NCBI GenBank assembly: GCA_977006965.1
Contig: OZ345352.1
Location: forward strand, 3,596,001-3,660,000
Length of the DNA stretch: 64,000 nt
Source: Phymatolithon calcareum
Taxonomy: Eukaryota; Rhodophyta; Florideophyceae; Hapalidiales
Direction of reading: 5' to 3'
The notes under the pieces are model-generated. The model made no database searches. It was not told the origin of the DNA and saw only the letters and a list, made by a program, of their open reading frames with translations. The position numbers and the translations under genes are program-made. The first letter of the stretch is position 1; every line of letters starts with the position of its first letter. This document shows positions 21,528 to 33,700 of the stretch, one piece after another.

Positions 21528-22356
21528 GACCCTTCATCTTTCGCAGTCGGTCTACGCTCAGTCAGTCTTGGAACGCTTTGGCATGGAGAACTCGAAACCC
21601 GCACCTACCCTAATGGAGTCAAGCAACAAGAACACCGCAATCGAGGAAGTGGATATCACCGAGTCTCTTGGAGACGAAGTTCCGTATCGTCCAGCTATCG
21701 GATGCCTGATGTACTTGATGATCTGCACTCGCCCAGACATCTCGGACTCGGTCGGCAAGCTTTCTTCGTTTTGCAAGAAACCCTTAAAACGTCACTGGAT
21801 GGGTGTTAAACTCGTTCTTCGGTACATTGCAGGTACTCGAGACTATGGGATTCTATTCGGTGCAAGTGGGAGCTTGGTGCCAATCGGGTACACAGACGCG
21901 GATTGGGCAGGATGTCGTGAGACAAGGCGATCAACAAGTGGCTATGTGTTCCTTCTTGCAGGGGGAGCCATAATCTGGCGTTCGAAGAAATAAACTATCG
22001 TCGCCACGTCAACATGTGAAGCGGAGTACATCGCTTCCTGTGCCGCCGCCAAGGAAGCTGTTTGGCTATCAAGACTTATCGCAGATATGCAAGGTCTCCA
22101 GAAGCCCACTCTCATGACTTTGTATACCGACAGTCAGAGTGCAATCGCAACCGGGAGGAACGCTGCCATCACTCAACGCAACAAGCATATTGACATCCAA
22201 TATCACTACGTTCGTGATGTTGTTCCAACAGGAAAGATCTCGATTAAGTACTGCAATACTGAGTTCATGGTTGCTGACGCACTAACCAAGCCACTGGATC
22301 GAATGAAGACAGCCAAGTTCGCTCAAGAGATGGGAGTATGCAAGCAAGTGGCGTAG
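21528..22356 (+). pseudogene. P2 copia pol fragment, reverse transcriptase end and RNase H
   Basis: It opens abruptly at TLHLSQSVYAQSVLERF and runs through RNase H (YTDSQSAIATGRN) to the stop at 22354-22356. One in-frame TAA at 21991-21993 replaces a Gln codon of siblings. It is very similar to P1 over 7060-7885. Everything upstream is missing at the inverted junction with V. Confidence 0.88.
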
Positions 22357-22377
22357 TGTCCCTCGATCAAGGGGGAG

Positions 22378-22821
22378 TGTTGGAAGTAGGATTGCTTGGA
22401 GCACTAGTCGCAAACACACTTCAATATCAAGGTATGATCTCGGTACACGTGTACACGAGTCAAGACGAAAGTCAAAGTGACTCAGAACTTTGAAACAAGA
22501 AGATTGGCAGTGACACGTGTCAAAGTATGATAAGAGTATGATAATCATACCCCCCCACTAAGTGGATGATTCTTCATTTTTTCATGTTACACGTGTCATA
22601 TGATATTATGACAAATTTGTTTAGGGTTAGAGTGTCTCCGTCGTCAATTAAGGTTCTTTGATCAAGTTGATTGAGTTCTTAGGTCTATATAGTCTTGACC
22701 TGAGGTCCTCCAAGTCAATAAACCAAGGAACTCATTCTCACCTATCTCAGCTTCTACTCAACCATTTTCCTTCAACCAAACTTTTTCTTTCTCCTCATCA
22801 ATTGCCTAACCTTCTCCAACA
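22378..22821 (+). repeat. P2 3' LTR
   Basis: The 444-bp LTR is nearly identical to the P1 3' LTR (7907-8351) and is preceded by the polypurine tract AAGGGGGAG. The right flank is TCGTC in element W; no 5' LTR with that flank is in the window. Confidence 0.9.
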
Positions 22822-23482
22822 TCGTCGTTCACCATTACCTAATAGACTCCGTGCATCAAACATTCCAGAAGAACACCTTCCAACGTACGCGGCTCAAACT
22901 TCGATTCGCGAGGAAGGCGGAGCACATACGCAGCGCAGCCAAAGACTTTCACGTTCTTCAGCGATGGGCGATCTCCTGTCATCACGCGGAAAGGAGTGTC
23001 TTTGATGGTGGAGTGCGGTACTCGGTTTCGGACGTGAACAACATGCTTCAATGCAAACGGCCAGAGACACAGCGGAAGATCCGCTTGAATGAGCAGTGAG
23101 CGAGCAGCCTCGACTATCGTACGGTTGACTCGTTCGGCAATGGCGTCGTGCTCGGGAGTATACGGCGCAGAGAATGTCTGGTCCAGCTTTTCAACACCTC
23201 CTCCCCCGTTATTCCGAAGTCCAATATACTCCTTCGCGCCGTCAGAGTGCAGCTGGTTGATCGACCTTGAAAAGGTTGCTGGCGAATTTGCTCCTTTGAA
23301 TCGTCGAAGCTTTTTGGACACAGCACGAAACACATCTTGCAGGTCATTGCGCTTTTGCATAAAGCCCACGAAGAGATACCGGGAATGATCATCTAGGAAA
23401 GTGCACACGTATCGGTATTTGTTCGGGAAGGAAACGTCGAGAGGGCCAATGATGTCGGAATGGACGAGTTCACCGGCGATGT
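22822..23482 (-). pseudogene. W divergent copia integrase fragment
   Basis: In minus sense HSDIIGPLD, then TFLDDHSRYLFVGFMQ, LHSDGAKEY and AIAERVNRTIVEAARS give the three acidic catalytic positions of a copia-type integrase. The sequence is clearly unlike the dominant family: the usual TDNGGEY is SDGAKEY and a glycine run (NNGGGGVEK) follows. No gag, protease or reverse transcriptase remains. The fragment ends at the P2 LTR. Confidence 0.82.
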
Positions 23483-23695
23483 GCGCCAGCGCTCAACGCA
23501 CGGTGTCGGATCACGAAACGTTAAGCTCGTGGTCGACAACGGTGGAGATATGCGGATCGCGGCTATACGCGCCAGCGTTCAACGCAAGAGGTCGGATCGC
23601 GAAACTTGAAACTCGCGGTCGACGACGGAGTTGAGGGGGAAGACGAACCACTCAGGTAAATGCGATGTATTGCTTCACTTAGATCGTGTAGCGAT
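23483..23695 (-). repeat. W leader with an 86-bp tandem duplication
   Basis: Two copies of a unit starting GCGCCAGCG (23483 and 23569) share TCAACGCA, GGTCGGATC, CGAAAC and CGGTCGAC blocks with many substitutions. The stretch joins integrase directly to the leader, so gag and protease are deleted from W. No coding frame is supported. Confidence 0.65.
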
Positions 23696-23709
23696 CTGGG
23701 CCCATAACC
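23696..23709 (-). other. W primer-binding site
   Basis: Minus-strand GGTTATGGGCCCAG, the same half-tRNA site as in the other families, although W has a different LTR. Confidence 0.85.
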
Positions 23710-24130
23710 TAATGATGAGGTTAGAAGTTTTTGGTCTTACGTTTATTCTCGTATGGCGGACGACGGTGGCTGATATAGCCTCCAGCAATTAGCCTCCAGC
23801 AAACCTGCCACGTGGCAGGTTTGATCAAATCTAGTTCTGATACTACAAAGCGGCCGGCGCTTATGGGCCCCTTGCCACGTGGCAGATTTGATCAAATCTA
23901 CATATGATAACGAAACTATGTTCTCAATCGTTATCGTATGTATGATACTTCCGTATGATGTATCTTACACCATTACGGTACATAATAAGAGTCGCAAAGC
24001 GCATCCGTGATCCGCGAGCAAGGTAAAATCGCGGCAACTGCATCGAGCGACTTAATGTAAATCGAAGAACAAAGCTCAAACATTGTCGGGTACATTCCGC
24101 AGAACGTAGCCCCATAGACGCACATCAACA
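23710..24130 (-). repeat. W 5' LTR (distinct family)
   Basis: In minus sense the LTR runs from TGTTGATGTGCG to CCTCATCATTA, about 421 bp, next to its primer-binding site. It holds two copies of TGCCACGTGGCAG..TTGATCAAATC (about 23810 and 23873). The right flank GGGCC interrupts integrase of element D (GGGCCGAGGCATTGTC). The partner LTR is not in the window. Confidence 0.78.
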
Positions 24131-24425
24131 GGGCCGAGGCATTGTCTACCGCAGTCTATGTTCGTAATCGAGTGACATCACGCGGGCTTCCCTCGAACAC
24201 AACGCCCCATCATATCTGGATGGGATGTGCACCAAACCTCGCACACCTACGAGTATTTAGATCCAAGTGCTGGTACATATTACAGAGCGAAAAGGTCGAA
24301 AAGCTTGACTCTCGAGCCCGCGAAGGCATGATGATTGGATATTCCTCATCGAGTAGAGCATACAAACTTTGGGACGGCGAACTTAAGAGTGTTATTGTGT
24401 CCAGAAGCGTCAAATTCGATGAATG
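24131..24425 (+). pseudogene. D pol, integrase C-terminal part
   Basis: The plus-strand frame STAVYVRNRVTSRGLP, then HHIWMGCAPNLAHLRVF and VIVSRSVKFDEC, is interrupted at GAATG by the E composite. It continues at 36044 (CLSNETIIETS), and GAATG is the target duplication. The sequence differs consistently from the P1/S/E family (for example LQSEKVEKLDSRAREG). Confidence 0.87.
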
Positions 24426-24869
24426 TGTTGGAGAAGGTTAGGCAATTGATGAGGAGAAAGAAAAAGTTTGGTTGAAGGAAAATGGTTGAGTAGAAGCTGA
24501 GATAGGTGAGAATGAGTTCCTTGGTTTATTGACTTGAAGGACCTCAGGTCAAGACTATATAGACCTGAGAACTCAATCAACTTGATCAAAGAACCTTAAT
24601 TGACGACGGAGACACTCTAACCCTAAACAAATTTGTCATAATATCATATGACACGTGTAACATGAAAAATTGAAGAATCATCTACTGAGGGGCGGAGTAT
24701 GATTATCATACTCTTATCATACTCGGACACGTGTCACTGCCAATCTTCTTGATTCAAAGTTCTGAGTCACTTTGACTTTCGACTTGACACGTGTACACGT
24801 GTACCGAGATCATACCTTGATATTGAAGTGTGTTTGCGACTAGAACTCCAAGCAATCACACTTGCAACA
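24426..24869 (-). repeat. E1 3' LTR (outer)
   Basis: The 444-bp LTR begins TGTTGGAGAAGGTTAGGC and ends CTTGCAACA, followed by the minus-sense polypurine tract CTCCCCCTTGATCG. It shares CATACTCGGACACG and CTACTGAGGGG variants with 35601-36043, which mark the two as a pair. Confidence 0.9.
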
Positions 24870-24890
24870 CTCCCCCTTGATCGAGGGACA

Positions 24891-27800
24891 CTACGCCACT
24901 TGCTTGCATACTCCCATCTCTTGAGCGAACTTGGCTGTCTTCATTCGATCCAGTGGCTTGGTTAGTGCATGAGCAACCATGGACTCAGTATTGCAGTACT
25001 TAATCGAGATCTTTCCTGTTGGAACAACATCACGAACGTAGTGATATTGGATGGCAATATGCTTGTTGCGTTGAGTGATGGCAGCGTTCCTCCCGGTTGC
25101 GATTGCACTCTGACTGTCGGTATACAAAGTCATAAGAGTGGGCTTCTGGAGACCTTGGATATCTTCGATAAGTCTTGACAGCCAAATAGCTTCCTTGGCG
25201 GCGGCACAGGAAGCGATGTACACCGCTTCACATGTTGACGTGGCGACGATAGTTTGTTTCTTCGAACGCCAGCTTATGGCTCCCCCTGCAAGAAGGAACA
25301 CATAGCCACTTGTTGATCGCCTTGTCTCACGACATCCTGCCCAATCCGCGTCTGTGTACCGATTGGCACCATGTTCCCACTTGCACCGAACAGAATCCCA
25401 TAGTCTCGAGTACCTGGAAAGTACCGAAGAACGCGCTTAACACCCATCCAGTGACGCTTTAAGGGTTTCTCGCAAAACGAAGAAAGCTTGCCGACCGAGT
25501 CCCAGATGTCTGGGCGAGTGCCGGCCAAGCTTCCGATAGCTGGACGATAAGGAACTTCGTCTCCAAGAGACTCGGTGATATCCACTTCCTCGATTGCGGT
25601 GTTCTTGTTGCTTGACTCCATTGGGGTGGGTGTCGGTTTCGAGTTCTCCATGCCGATGCGTTCCAAGACCGACTGAGCGTAGACCGACTGCGAAAGATGA
25701 ATGGTCCGAAGAGTACGGTCCCGACGAATCTCAAGCCCAAGGCATACACTTGCTTCATCAAGGTCCTTCATCTCGAACCGCTTGTTCAGCTCCCCCTTGA
25801 TCCAGGAAATTGCAGAGGTGTCGTTTCCAGCAATCAGTAAGTCATCCACATACAGGGCGATGATCATGATGCTGTTTGACTTGTGCCGGACGTACAGACA
25901 AGGATCGTTGGGACTGCTTGAGAAGCCGAGCTCGTCGATGAGGAACTTGTCGATCTTGGCATGCCATTGCCGCGGAGCTTGCTTCAGACCGTATAGTGTC
26001 TTCAACAGCTTGCACACAAGGTTGGGACGCTTGGGATCTCGAAATACGGCAGGAACTTCCATGTAGATGTCTTCGTCAAGGTCACAATGCAGGAACGATG
26101 TCACAACATCCATTTGGTGGAGTTCCAGATCATGGACAGCAACCGTTGCAAGTAGGATACGAATCGAGGTGAATTTCACGACTGGGGAATACGTTTCACC
26201 GTAGTCCACCCCATGCACCTGTCGGAACCCTTTTGCCACAATTCGGACTTTTGGGCCTGTATCCTTGACCTTAAAGACATACTTGCACGGTAGCACGTTC
26301 ATGTCGGAGTTGCGCGGAACCAGTTTCCAGGTATTGTTATGGACGAGTGACGAATGTTCTCTCTCGATGGCTGGAGACCAGAAGTCGACATTCTCATTTG
26401 AAGTCGCTTCCTTAAAGGTCTGAGGTATTTGATGAGAAGACAAAGCGGATTCCGATGCGAGATTGACAGATTCGAAGGCAAGCATTGCAGTGTGCGGGGG
26501 AGCTCTCCAGAAGTCAGTGGGTGGTTTTGAGACCCGAGCTGACCTGCGCAGAATGGGTTTGGCGATCATCGGTGTAGTTACTTCAGATGCCGGTGGTTGT
26601 TGTTCTGCATCGTCCGCCTGCTGTTGGAAGTGTGATTGCTTGGAGCTCTAGTCGCAAACACACTTCAATATCAAGGTATGATCTCGGTACACGTGTACAC
26701 GTGGCAAGTCGAATGTCAAAGTGCCTCAGAACTTTGAATCAAGAAGATTGGCAGTGACACGTGTCAAAGTATGATAAGAGTATGATAATCATACTCCCCT
26801 CACTCAGTAGATGATTCTTGATTTTTTCATGTTACACGTGTCATATGATAGTATGACAAATTTGTTTAGGGTTAGTGTGTCTCCGTCGTCAGTTAGGGTT
26901 TTGATCAAGTCTGGTTGTGTTCTCTGGTCTATATAGTCTTGACCTGAGGTCCGCCAAGTGAATAAACCAAGGAACTCATTCTCACCTAACTCCACTTCTC
27001 CTTCACCAATCTTCACCAACCAAACTTTTCTAATCTCCTAATCCTATCCCTAACCTCCAACAACACCTGCAGCCCATCTTCGTTAGTCACATCGAGGTTC
27101 TTGTTATTTTCCTCCGAAGTGTCCTTAGCTTCAACCGTATCCTCACATGCTTGGACGACTCCGTCGTCTGGAATGTTAGTGGATACATCCGTTTGAGCCT
27201 CACCTAATCCGCAATCCGATTCGTCGAACGTCATATCCCTTGACACAATCACCTTCTTGGAGCTTAGATCCCACAGCTTATATCCTTTGGACGAAGTCGC
27301 ATATCCCAGCATAATGGCTTCACGAGTTCGAGAGTCTAGTTTCTTAACCTTCTTTTTCGGAAGCACGTACCAACACTTTATGCAAAATACACGTAAGTGT
27401 CCCAAGTCTGGAGCGGCACCCATCCATATGTGATGGGGGGTCGTGTTCGAAGGAAGTCCTCGTGACGTAACTCGATTGCGAACATACACAGCAGTAGCAA
27501 GTGCTTCAGCCCAGAACTTCTTCTCGATGCCTCTGTGATGAAGCATCGAGCGCACCAAGTTGAGAAGGGTGCGGTTCATGCGCTCAGCCACCCCATTCTG
27601 TTGTGGAGTATATGCTACTGTGAGTTGGTGATGTATACCGTGTTGTGCCAAATATGCCTTGAACTCGTTGGAAAAGTACTCGCCTCCGTTATCGGTCCTA
27701 ATAGCCTTGAGCTTTGCTGCAGTCGAGAAGTCCTGAACGTTCAAATGCTTAAGCGTTCTCCCGGTATGGGTTTCAGCATACTTGTGGAACTTTCGAAAAC

Positions 27801-29397
27801 ACTCAAAGCTCTCCGACTTCCGTCGCATGGTGTATACCGTGGTCCATTTGGAGTGATCATCGATGAATGTGATGAAGTATCGAGAGCCTCCAAGTGATGG
27901 AATGTCGATAGGACCTAAGACGTCGGAATGTACGTGGTTGAGTACAGCTTCAGAACGAGTACTACTAGACTTTGGGATAGGAGCGCGATGACCTTTGCCG
28001 GCAAGGCAGCCATTGCATGGATGTTCTGAGATTGGATTGGGAGCTAGGTTCACACCTTTGACCACCCCATGACGTACCATATCAGAGATACCAGAGGGAT
28101 GGACATGAGCGAGACGTTCATGCCAAAGCTGGATGCTAGCAAGACAAGAAACTTCGGTAACTTTATTGCCATCTGCAAGATCGAGTGAGTAGAGACTCTT
28201 GCGAAGTGTTCCTGTAGCAACCGTGAAATCATGAGCTTTAACATAGCAACGACTATTCTTGAACGTAATCCCATATCCATACTCATCCATTTTGGATACC
28301 GATAGTAAAGAGTATCCAAACTCCGGTATGTGCATAACATCCCTGAGTTTGCATTTCGATGGCTTCCCATTTACATTGATCGTAATAATGGCATCACCCT
28401 TTCCAGCGATTGTGGCCTTAGCTTTCGTTCCCATTTCAACAGTAGACGACAGTTCGGTGTACGTGCAGAAGAGTGAGCGGTCAAACGTCATGTGGGATGT
28501 GCTTCCAGAGTCAATGATCCAGGACTTGGACTTCTCGGAAATGTCGGAATTGCGCACCTTGGCCATCAAGCATACAAAGTCGGAATCAGACATGACACGA
28601 ACAGGTTCCGATTCATCAGTCAGAAATGCAGATGGTTTTGATTGCTTTTCATTCCGACGTTTGTATCCTTCTGGAGCAAGGTGAGGGAATTTGGTCCAAC
28701 ACTTAAGGCTCTTATGTCCGGATCGATGACAATGGTCGCAGTGATCACGAATACGTTCTCCATCGCGTCTGGCGGTGAACAGTGCGGCAGTCTCAGCTTT
28801 CACGGTTGATGCTTCGACTCTCATAGACATACGCTGCTCCTCTTGCAAAAGTCTGCTCTTCACAAACTCGAGCGAGAATGACTCATCCTCGTTACCAAGA
28901 GCTTCGAGTGCGCTGATTAAGCTATCGAACCGTTCCGGAAGTCCGTTAAGCACAGCCATCGCCATTTCTTTGTCGTCGATATCAACACCCATTGACTTGA
29001 GGGTGGATGCGAGCTGGCGAATACGGTTCGTATAGGGAAGTATTTTCTCGTCCTCGAGCATTGTGGCGGTATAGAACTTGCGGCGAGCGGCCAGTTTGTT
29101 CAGTAGTGTATGTCGTTCAAAGATATTCAGAATCGACTGCCACATTTCCTTGGCCGTATTCACATCTTGAACATGCTCGAGATGTTCATCCGAAAGAGAA
29201 AGTCCGATAATAGCCTTTGCCTTGTTGTCACTTCGACGCCAGAGATTGAAATCGTCCGAGTCCCGTGCCGGTGGATCGTCCTCAATGTGTTCATCAAGTT
29301 CGCGGAATGATAGTACTAGCTGAATTTTCTGTTTCCAAGCATGGAAATTGGACTCATTGAGTTTCTCGACCTTCCGCGTTCCTTGCGAGTTGTCCAT
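24891..29397 (-). pseudogene. E1 gag-pol, interrupted by a solo LTR
   Basis: The ATG is at 29397 (MDNSQGTRKVEKLNESNF). Gag with an intact knuckle (CDHCHRSGHKSLKC), protease and integrase are open to the linker. A plus-strand solo LTR (26622-27065) splits the linker. Reverse transcriptase and RNase H then continue from 26621 to the stop at 24891-24893. Five residues (MYLMV in siblings) are deleted near 25528, and a frameshift near 25360 separates reverse transcriptase from RNase H. Not functional. Confidence 0.92.
26622..27065 (+). repeat. Solo LTR in E1 pol
   Basis: A single LTR, TGTTGGAAG to CCTCCAACAACA, lies between two copies of CCTGC (26617-26621 and 27066-27070). With a target duplication and no internal region it is a solo LTR, as left by recombination between the two LTRs of a full element. 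Its subtype is that of 30288-30730. Confidence 0.88.
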
Positions 29398-29979
29398 TTT
29401 GCGGAGTGGGGGTCTTTTATTCTTGTCGAAAATCCGTTCGGGGAGTCCACTGCGAGTCGACTGAAGTCAACTATCAAGGCAATCTATCCCGTTTAAGAAA
29501 TTCCTTCAAGTCAATGTGACCTGGACCTTGATCGGGGGATGGCTCAATGGCCGTATACCTCTTGTGGCGTTTTGGTACACCTGAACCTGCAGCCGACAAC
29601 ACGCACTGCAAGACGTTTCGTGGTATCCTGAAGCGGGCCTAGTTAGAATCAGAGATTTTTAACAAGGATACGCAACAGGAAAACCCTTGTGGTGTTTGGT
29701 ACACCTGAACCTGCAGCCGGCAACGCGCACTGCAAGACGCTTAGTGATCCCCTGAAGCGGGCCCCGAAAGAATCAGAGATACTTAACGAGGATACGCGAA
29801 CAGGAGAATCGGAGACAACGATCTTCTGAAGCGGGCCGAGCAAGAATCAACGATTCTTGACAAGGATGCGCAAGCAGAAAGATCAGACAAAGACAGATCG
29901 GGGGTGAAGGAGAACCCCGGAGATGATGACGATGATGATGAAACGCAGTGGTTGAGATGCTTTGACTGGGCCCATAACC
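29398..29979 (-). other. E1 leader and primer-binding site
   Basis: Two repeat-module cores lie near 29573-29615 and 29697-29741, about 125 bp apart, followed by GGGCC...AAGAATCAGAGAT blocks and the GATGATGACGATGATGATG block near 29921. The primer-binding site is 29966-29979. There is no zinc-finger ORF or other long frame. Confidence 0.78.
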
Positions 29980-30287
29980 TGAAGGAAAAGGTTAGGGTGC
30001 TGATGAGGAGACTGAAATGGTTTGGTTGGAGAATATTGGTCGTGGAAAAGTTGAGATAGGTGAGAATGAGTTCCTTGGTTTATTCACTTGGTGGATCTCA
30101 GGTCGAGCATATATAGACCTGAAAACTCGACTAGACTTGATCAAAACCCTAATTGACGACGGAGACACACTAACCCTAAACAAATTTGTCATAATATCAT
30201 ATGACACGTGTAACATGAAAAATCAAAAATTATCTACTGATTGAGGGGAGTATGATTATCATACTCTTATCATACTTTGACACGTGT
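29980..30287 (-). repeat. Truncated 5' LTR
   Basis: The sequence starts TGAAGGAAAAGG next to an intact primer-binding site and follows the usual LTR up to TTTGACACGTGT. There it is cut by the next LTR; its last 120-140 bp are missing. Its terminal part differs from both outer LTRs, so it belonged to a different insertion. Confidence 0.82.
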
Positions 30288-30730
30288 TGTTGTTGGAGGT
30301 TAGGGATAGGATTAGGAGATTGGAAAAGTTTGGTTGGTGAAGATTGGTGAAGGAGAAGTGGAGTTAGGTGAGAATGAATTCCTTGGTTTTTGCACTTGGC
30401 GGACCTCAGGTCAAGACTATATAGACCTGAGAACACAACCAGACTTGATCAAAACCCTAACTGACGACGGAGGCACACTAACCATAAACAAATTTGTCAT
30501 AATATCATATGACACGTGTAACATGAAAAATCAAAAATCATCTACTGAGTGAGGGGAGTATGATTATCATACTCTTATCATACTCTGACACGTGTCACTG
30601 CCAATCTTCTTGATTCAAGGTTCTGAGACACTTTGACATTCGACTTGACACGTGTACACGTGTACCGAGATCATACCTTGATATTGAAGTGTGTTTGCGA
30701 CTAGAGCTCCAAGCAATCACACTTTCAACA
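30288..30730 (-). repeat. E2 3' LTR
   Basis: The LTR runs TGTTGTTGGAGG to CTTTCAACA, 443 bp, with the polypurine tract of E2 on its right. The TGTTGAAAG form of its minus-sense start carries the stop codon of the E2 frame. Confidence 0.88.
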
Positions 30731-33700
30731 CTCCCCCTTGATCGAGGGACACGACGACCTCCTCGCGCATATTCCCATGTCTTGTGCGAACTTGGCCGTC
30801 TTGACACGATCGAGTGGCTTGGTGAGTGCATCCGCAATCATCAACTCAGTACTACAATATTTGATTGATATCTTGCCCGTGGCAACCACATCACGAACAT
30901 AGTGATATTGGATGTCTATGTGCTTGTTCCTCTGAGTGATGGCCGCGTTTCGCCCGGTCGCGATCGCACTTTGACTGTCAGTGTACAGGGTCATGGCGGA
31001 TGGCTTGTCGAGACCTTGAACATCGGCAATGAGTCTTGACAACCAGACAGATTCCTTGGCGGCGGCACACGAAGCGATGTATTCCGCTTCGCATGTTGAA
31101 GTGGCGACGATGGTTTGCTTCTTTGAGCGCCAGCTTATGGCTCCCCCTGCAAGAAGGAACACATAGCCACTCGTGGACCGTCTTGTCTCAACATATCCCG
31201 CCCAATCCGCATCCGTGTAACGGATTGGAACCAAACTCCCACTTCCACCGAACAAAATTCCGTGATCTCGAGTACCCGCAATGTATCGCAGAACACGCTT
31301 CACGCCAATCCAGTGACGTTTCAGAGGCTTTTCGCAGAACGAAGACAGCTTTCCGACCGAGTCCGAGATGTCTGGGCGTGTACCAACCATCAAGTACATG
31401 AGACTTCCGATGGCTGGACGGTATGGAACTTGTTCATCGACGAGCTGGGTGATGTCGACTTCTTCGGTTCCGGTGTTCTTGTTGCTTGACTCCATAGGGG
31501 TTGGTGCTGGTTTCGAGTTCTCCATCCCGAAACGTTCCAAGACTGACTGAGCGTAGACCGACTGCGAGAGGTGAAGAGTTCGAAGTGTGCGATCTCGGCG
31601 AATTTCAAGTCCAAGACAAACACTAGCTTCTCCAAGGTCCTTCATCTCGAATCGCTTGTTCAGCTCCCCCTTGATCCACGAAATAGCAGAAGTATCGTTT
31701 CCGGCAATCAGCAAGTCATCCACATATAGCGCGATGATCATGATGCTGCTTGACTTATGCCGGACATAAAGACAAGGATCATTGGGACTACTTGAGAAGC
31801 CGAGCTCGTCGATGAGGAACTTGTCGATTTTGGCATGCCACTGTCGCGGTGCTTGCTTCAGGCCGTATAGTGCCTTCAAGAGCTTGCAAACAAGGTCAGG
31901 ACGCTTGGGATCACGAAATCCAGACGGAACCTCCATGTAGATGTCTTCGTCAAGGTCACCATGCAAGAAAGCCGTAACAAAATCCATTTGGTATAGTTCC
32001 AAATCATGGACAGCAACGGTTGCAAGTAGGATACGAATCGAGGTGAACTTTACGACTGGGGCATACGTTTCACCGTAGTCCACCCCATGCACCTGTCGGA
32101 ACCCTTTCGCAACAATGCGAACTTTAGGGCCTGTATCCTTGACCTTGAAGACATACTTGCACGGTAGAACGTTCATGCCAGGCTTGCGAGTGACCAACTT
32201 CCAAGTGTTGTTGCGGGTTAGTGACGAGTGTTCATTCTCCATAGCAGTATGCGAGGGAGCGTTCCAGAAGTCAGTGGGTGGTTTTGAGACCCGAGCTGAC
32301 CTACGCAGAATGGGTTTGGCGATCATCGGAGATGTTTCGTCAGAACCAGATGGAGATATAGGTTGTTCTCCACCATCTGCTTGCTCACCTTCGTCAATGT
32401 CCTTCTCGATGCTCTTATCATCTACATCCGAAATGACCTTACCTTCAACCGTACCATCACTCAGTTTGATTTGAGGAGTTTCAAGTGATACATTGGTTTC
32501 GGTCTCATCGAATCCGAATTCCGATTCATTGAACGTCACGTCCCTTGACACAATCACTTTCCGCAAGTCCGCATCCCACAGCTTATACCCTTTTGATGCC
32601 AACGAGTATCCCAGCATAACCGCCTCACGAGTACGACTGTCGAGTTTCTTCACTTTCTTCTTCGGAATCACGTACCAACACTTGGCGCCAAATACGCGCA
32701 AGTGACCAAAATCTGGAGGGGCACCCATCCATATGTGATGGGGGGTCGTGTTCGAAGGAAGTCCTCGTGACGTAACTCGGTTGCGCACATACACAGCAGT
32801 TGCCAACGCTTCAGCCCAGAACTTCTTCTCGATGCCTCGGTGATGGAGCATCGAGCGCACTAAGTTGAGAAGTGTGCGGTTCATGCGTTCAGCCACCCCA
32901 TTTTGCTGTGGGGTGTAAGCGACTGTGAGCTGTTGATGGATGCCGTGTTCCGCAAGATATGCCTTGAACTCGTTTGAAAGGTACTCGCCTCCATTGTCTG
33001 TCCTAATTGCTTTGAGCTTTGGTGCTTTCGAGAAGTCCTGTATGTTCAAGTGCTTAAGCTTTCTACCTGTACGGGTTTCAGCGTACTTGTGAAACTTCCG
33101 AAAACACTCAAAGCTCTCCGATTTCTTTCGCATGGTGAATACCGTGGTCCACTTGGAGTGATCATCGATGAATGTGATGAAGTACTGTGATCCTCCAAGG
33201 GACGGAATGTCGATAGGACCAAGAACGTCTGAATGTACGAGATCGAGAACAGCGGTGGAGCGAGAACTACTGGACTTTGGAATCGGAGCACGATGACCTT
33301 TGCCGGCAAGACAACCATTACATGGATGTGTGGACTGTGAGTTGGGAGCAATCTTTACACCTTTCACCACCCCATGGTTTACCATTCCGGTAATTCCAGT
33401 GTGGTCAACATGCGCAAGTCGTTCATGCCAGAGCTGTAGGCTCGCGAAACAGGAAACTTCGTTAAGTTTATTTCCATCTGCGAGGTCTAGAGAGTAGAGA
33501 CTTTTGCGTAGAGTACCTGTTGCGATCGTGTCATTATGAGCTTTAACATAGCAACGGCTGTTCTTGAACGTTATACCATATCCGTACTCATCCATTTTTG
33601 AGACAGACAATAGAGAGTATCCGAAGTCGGGTATGTGCATAACGTCCTTGAGCTGTCGTTTTAACGATTTGCCGTTAACGTTAAGCGTAATGATGACATC

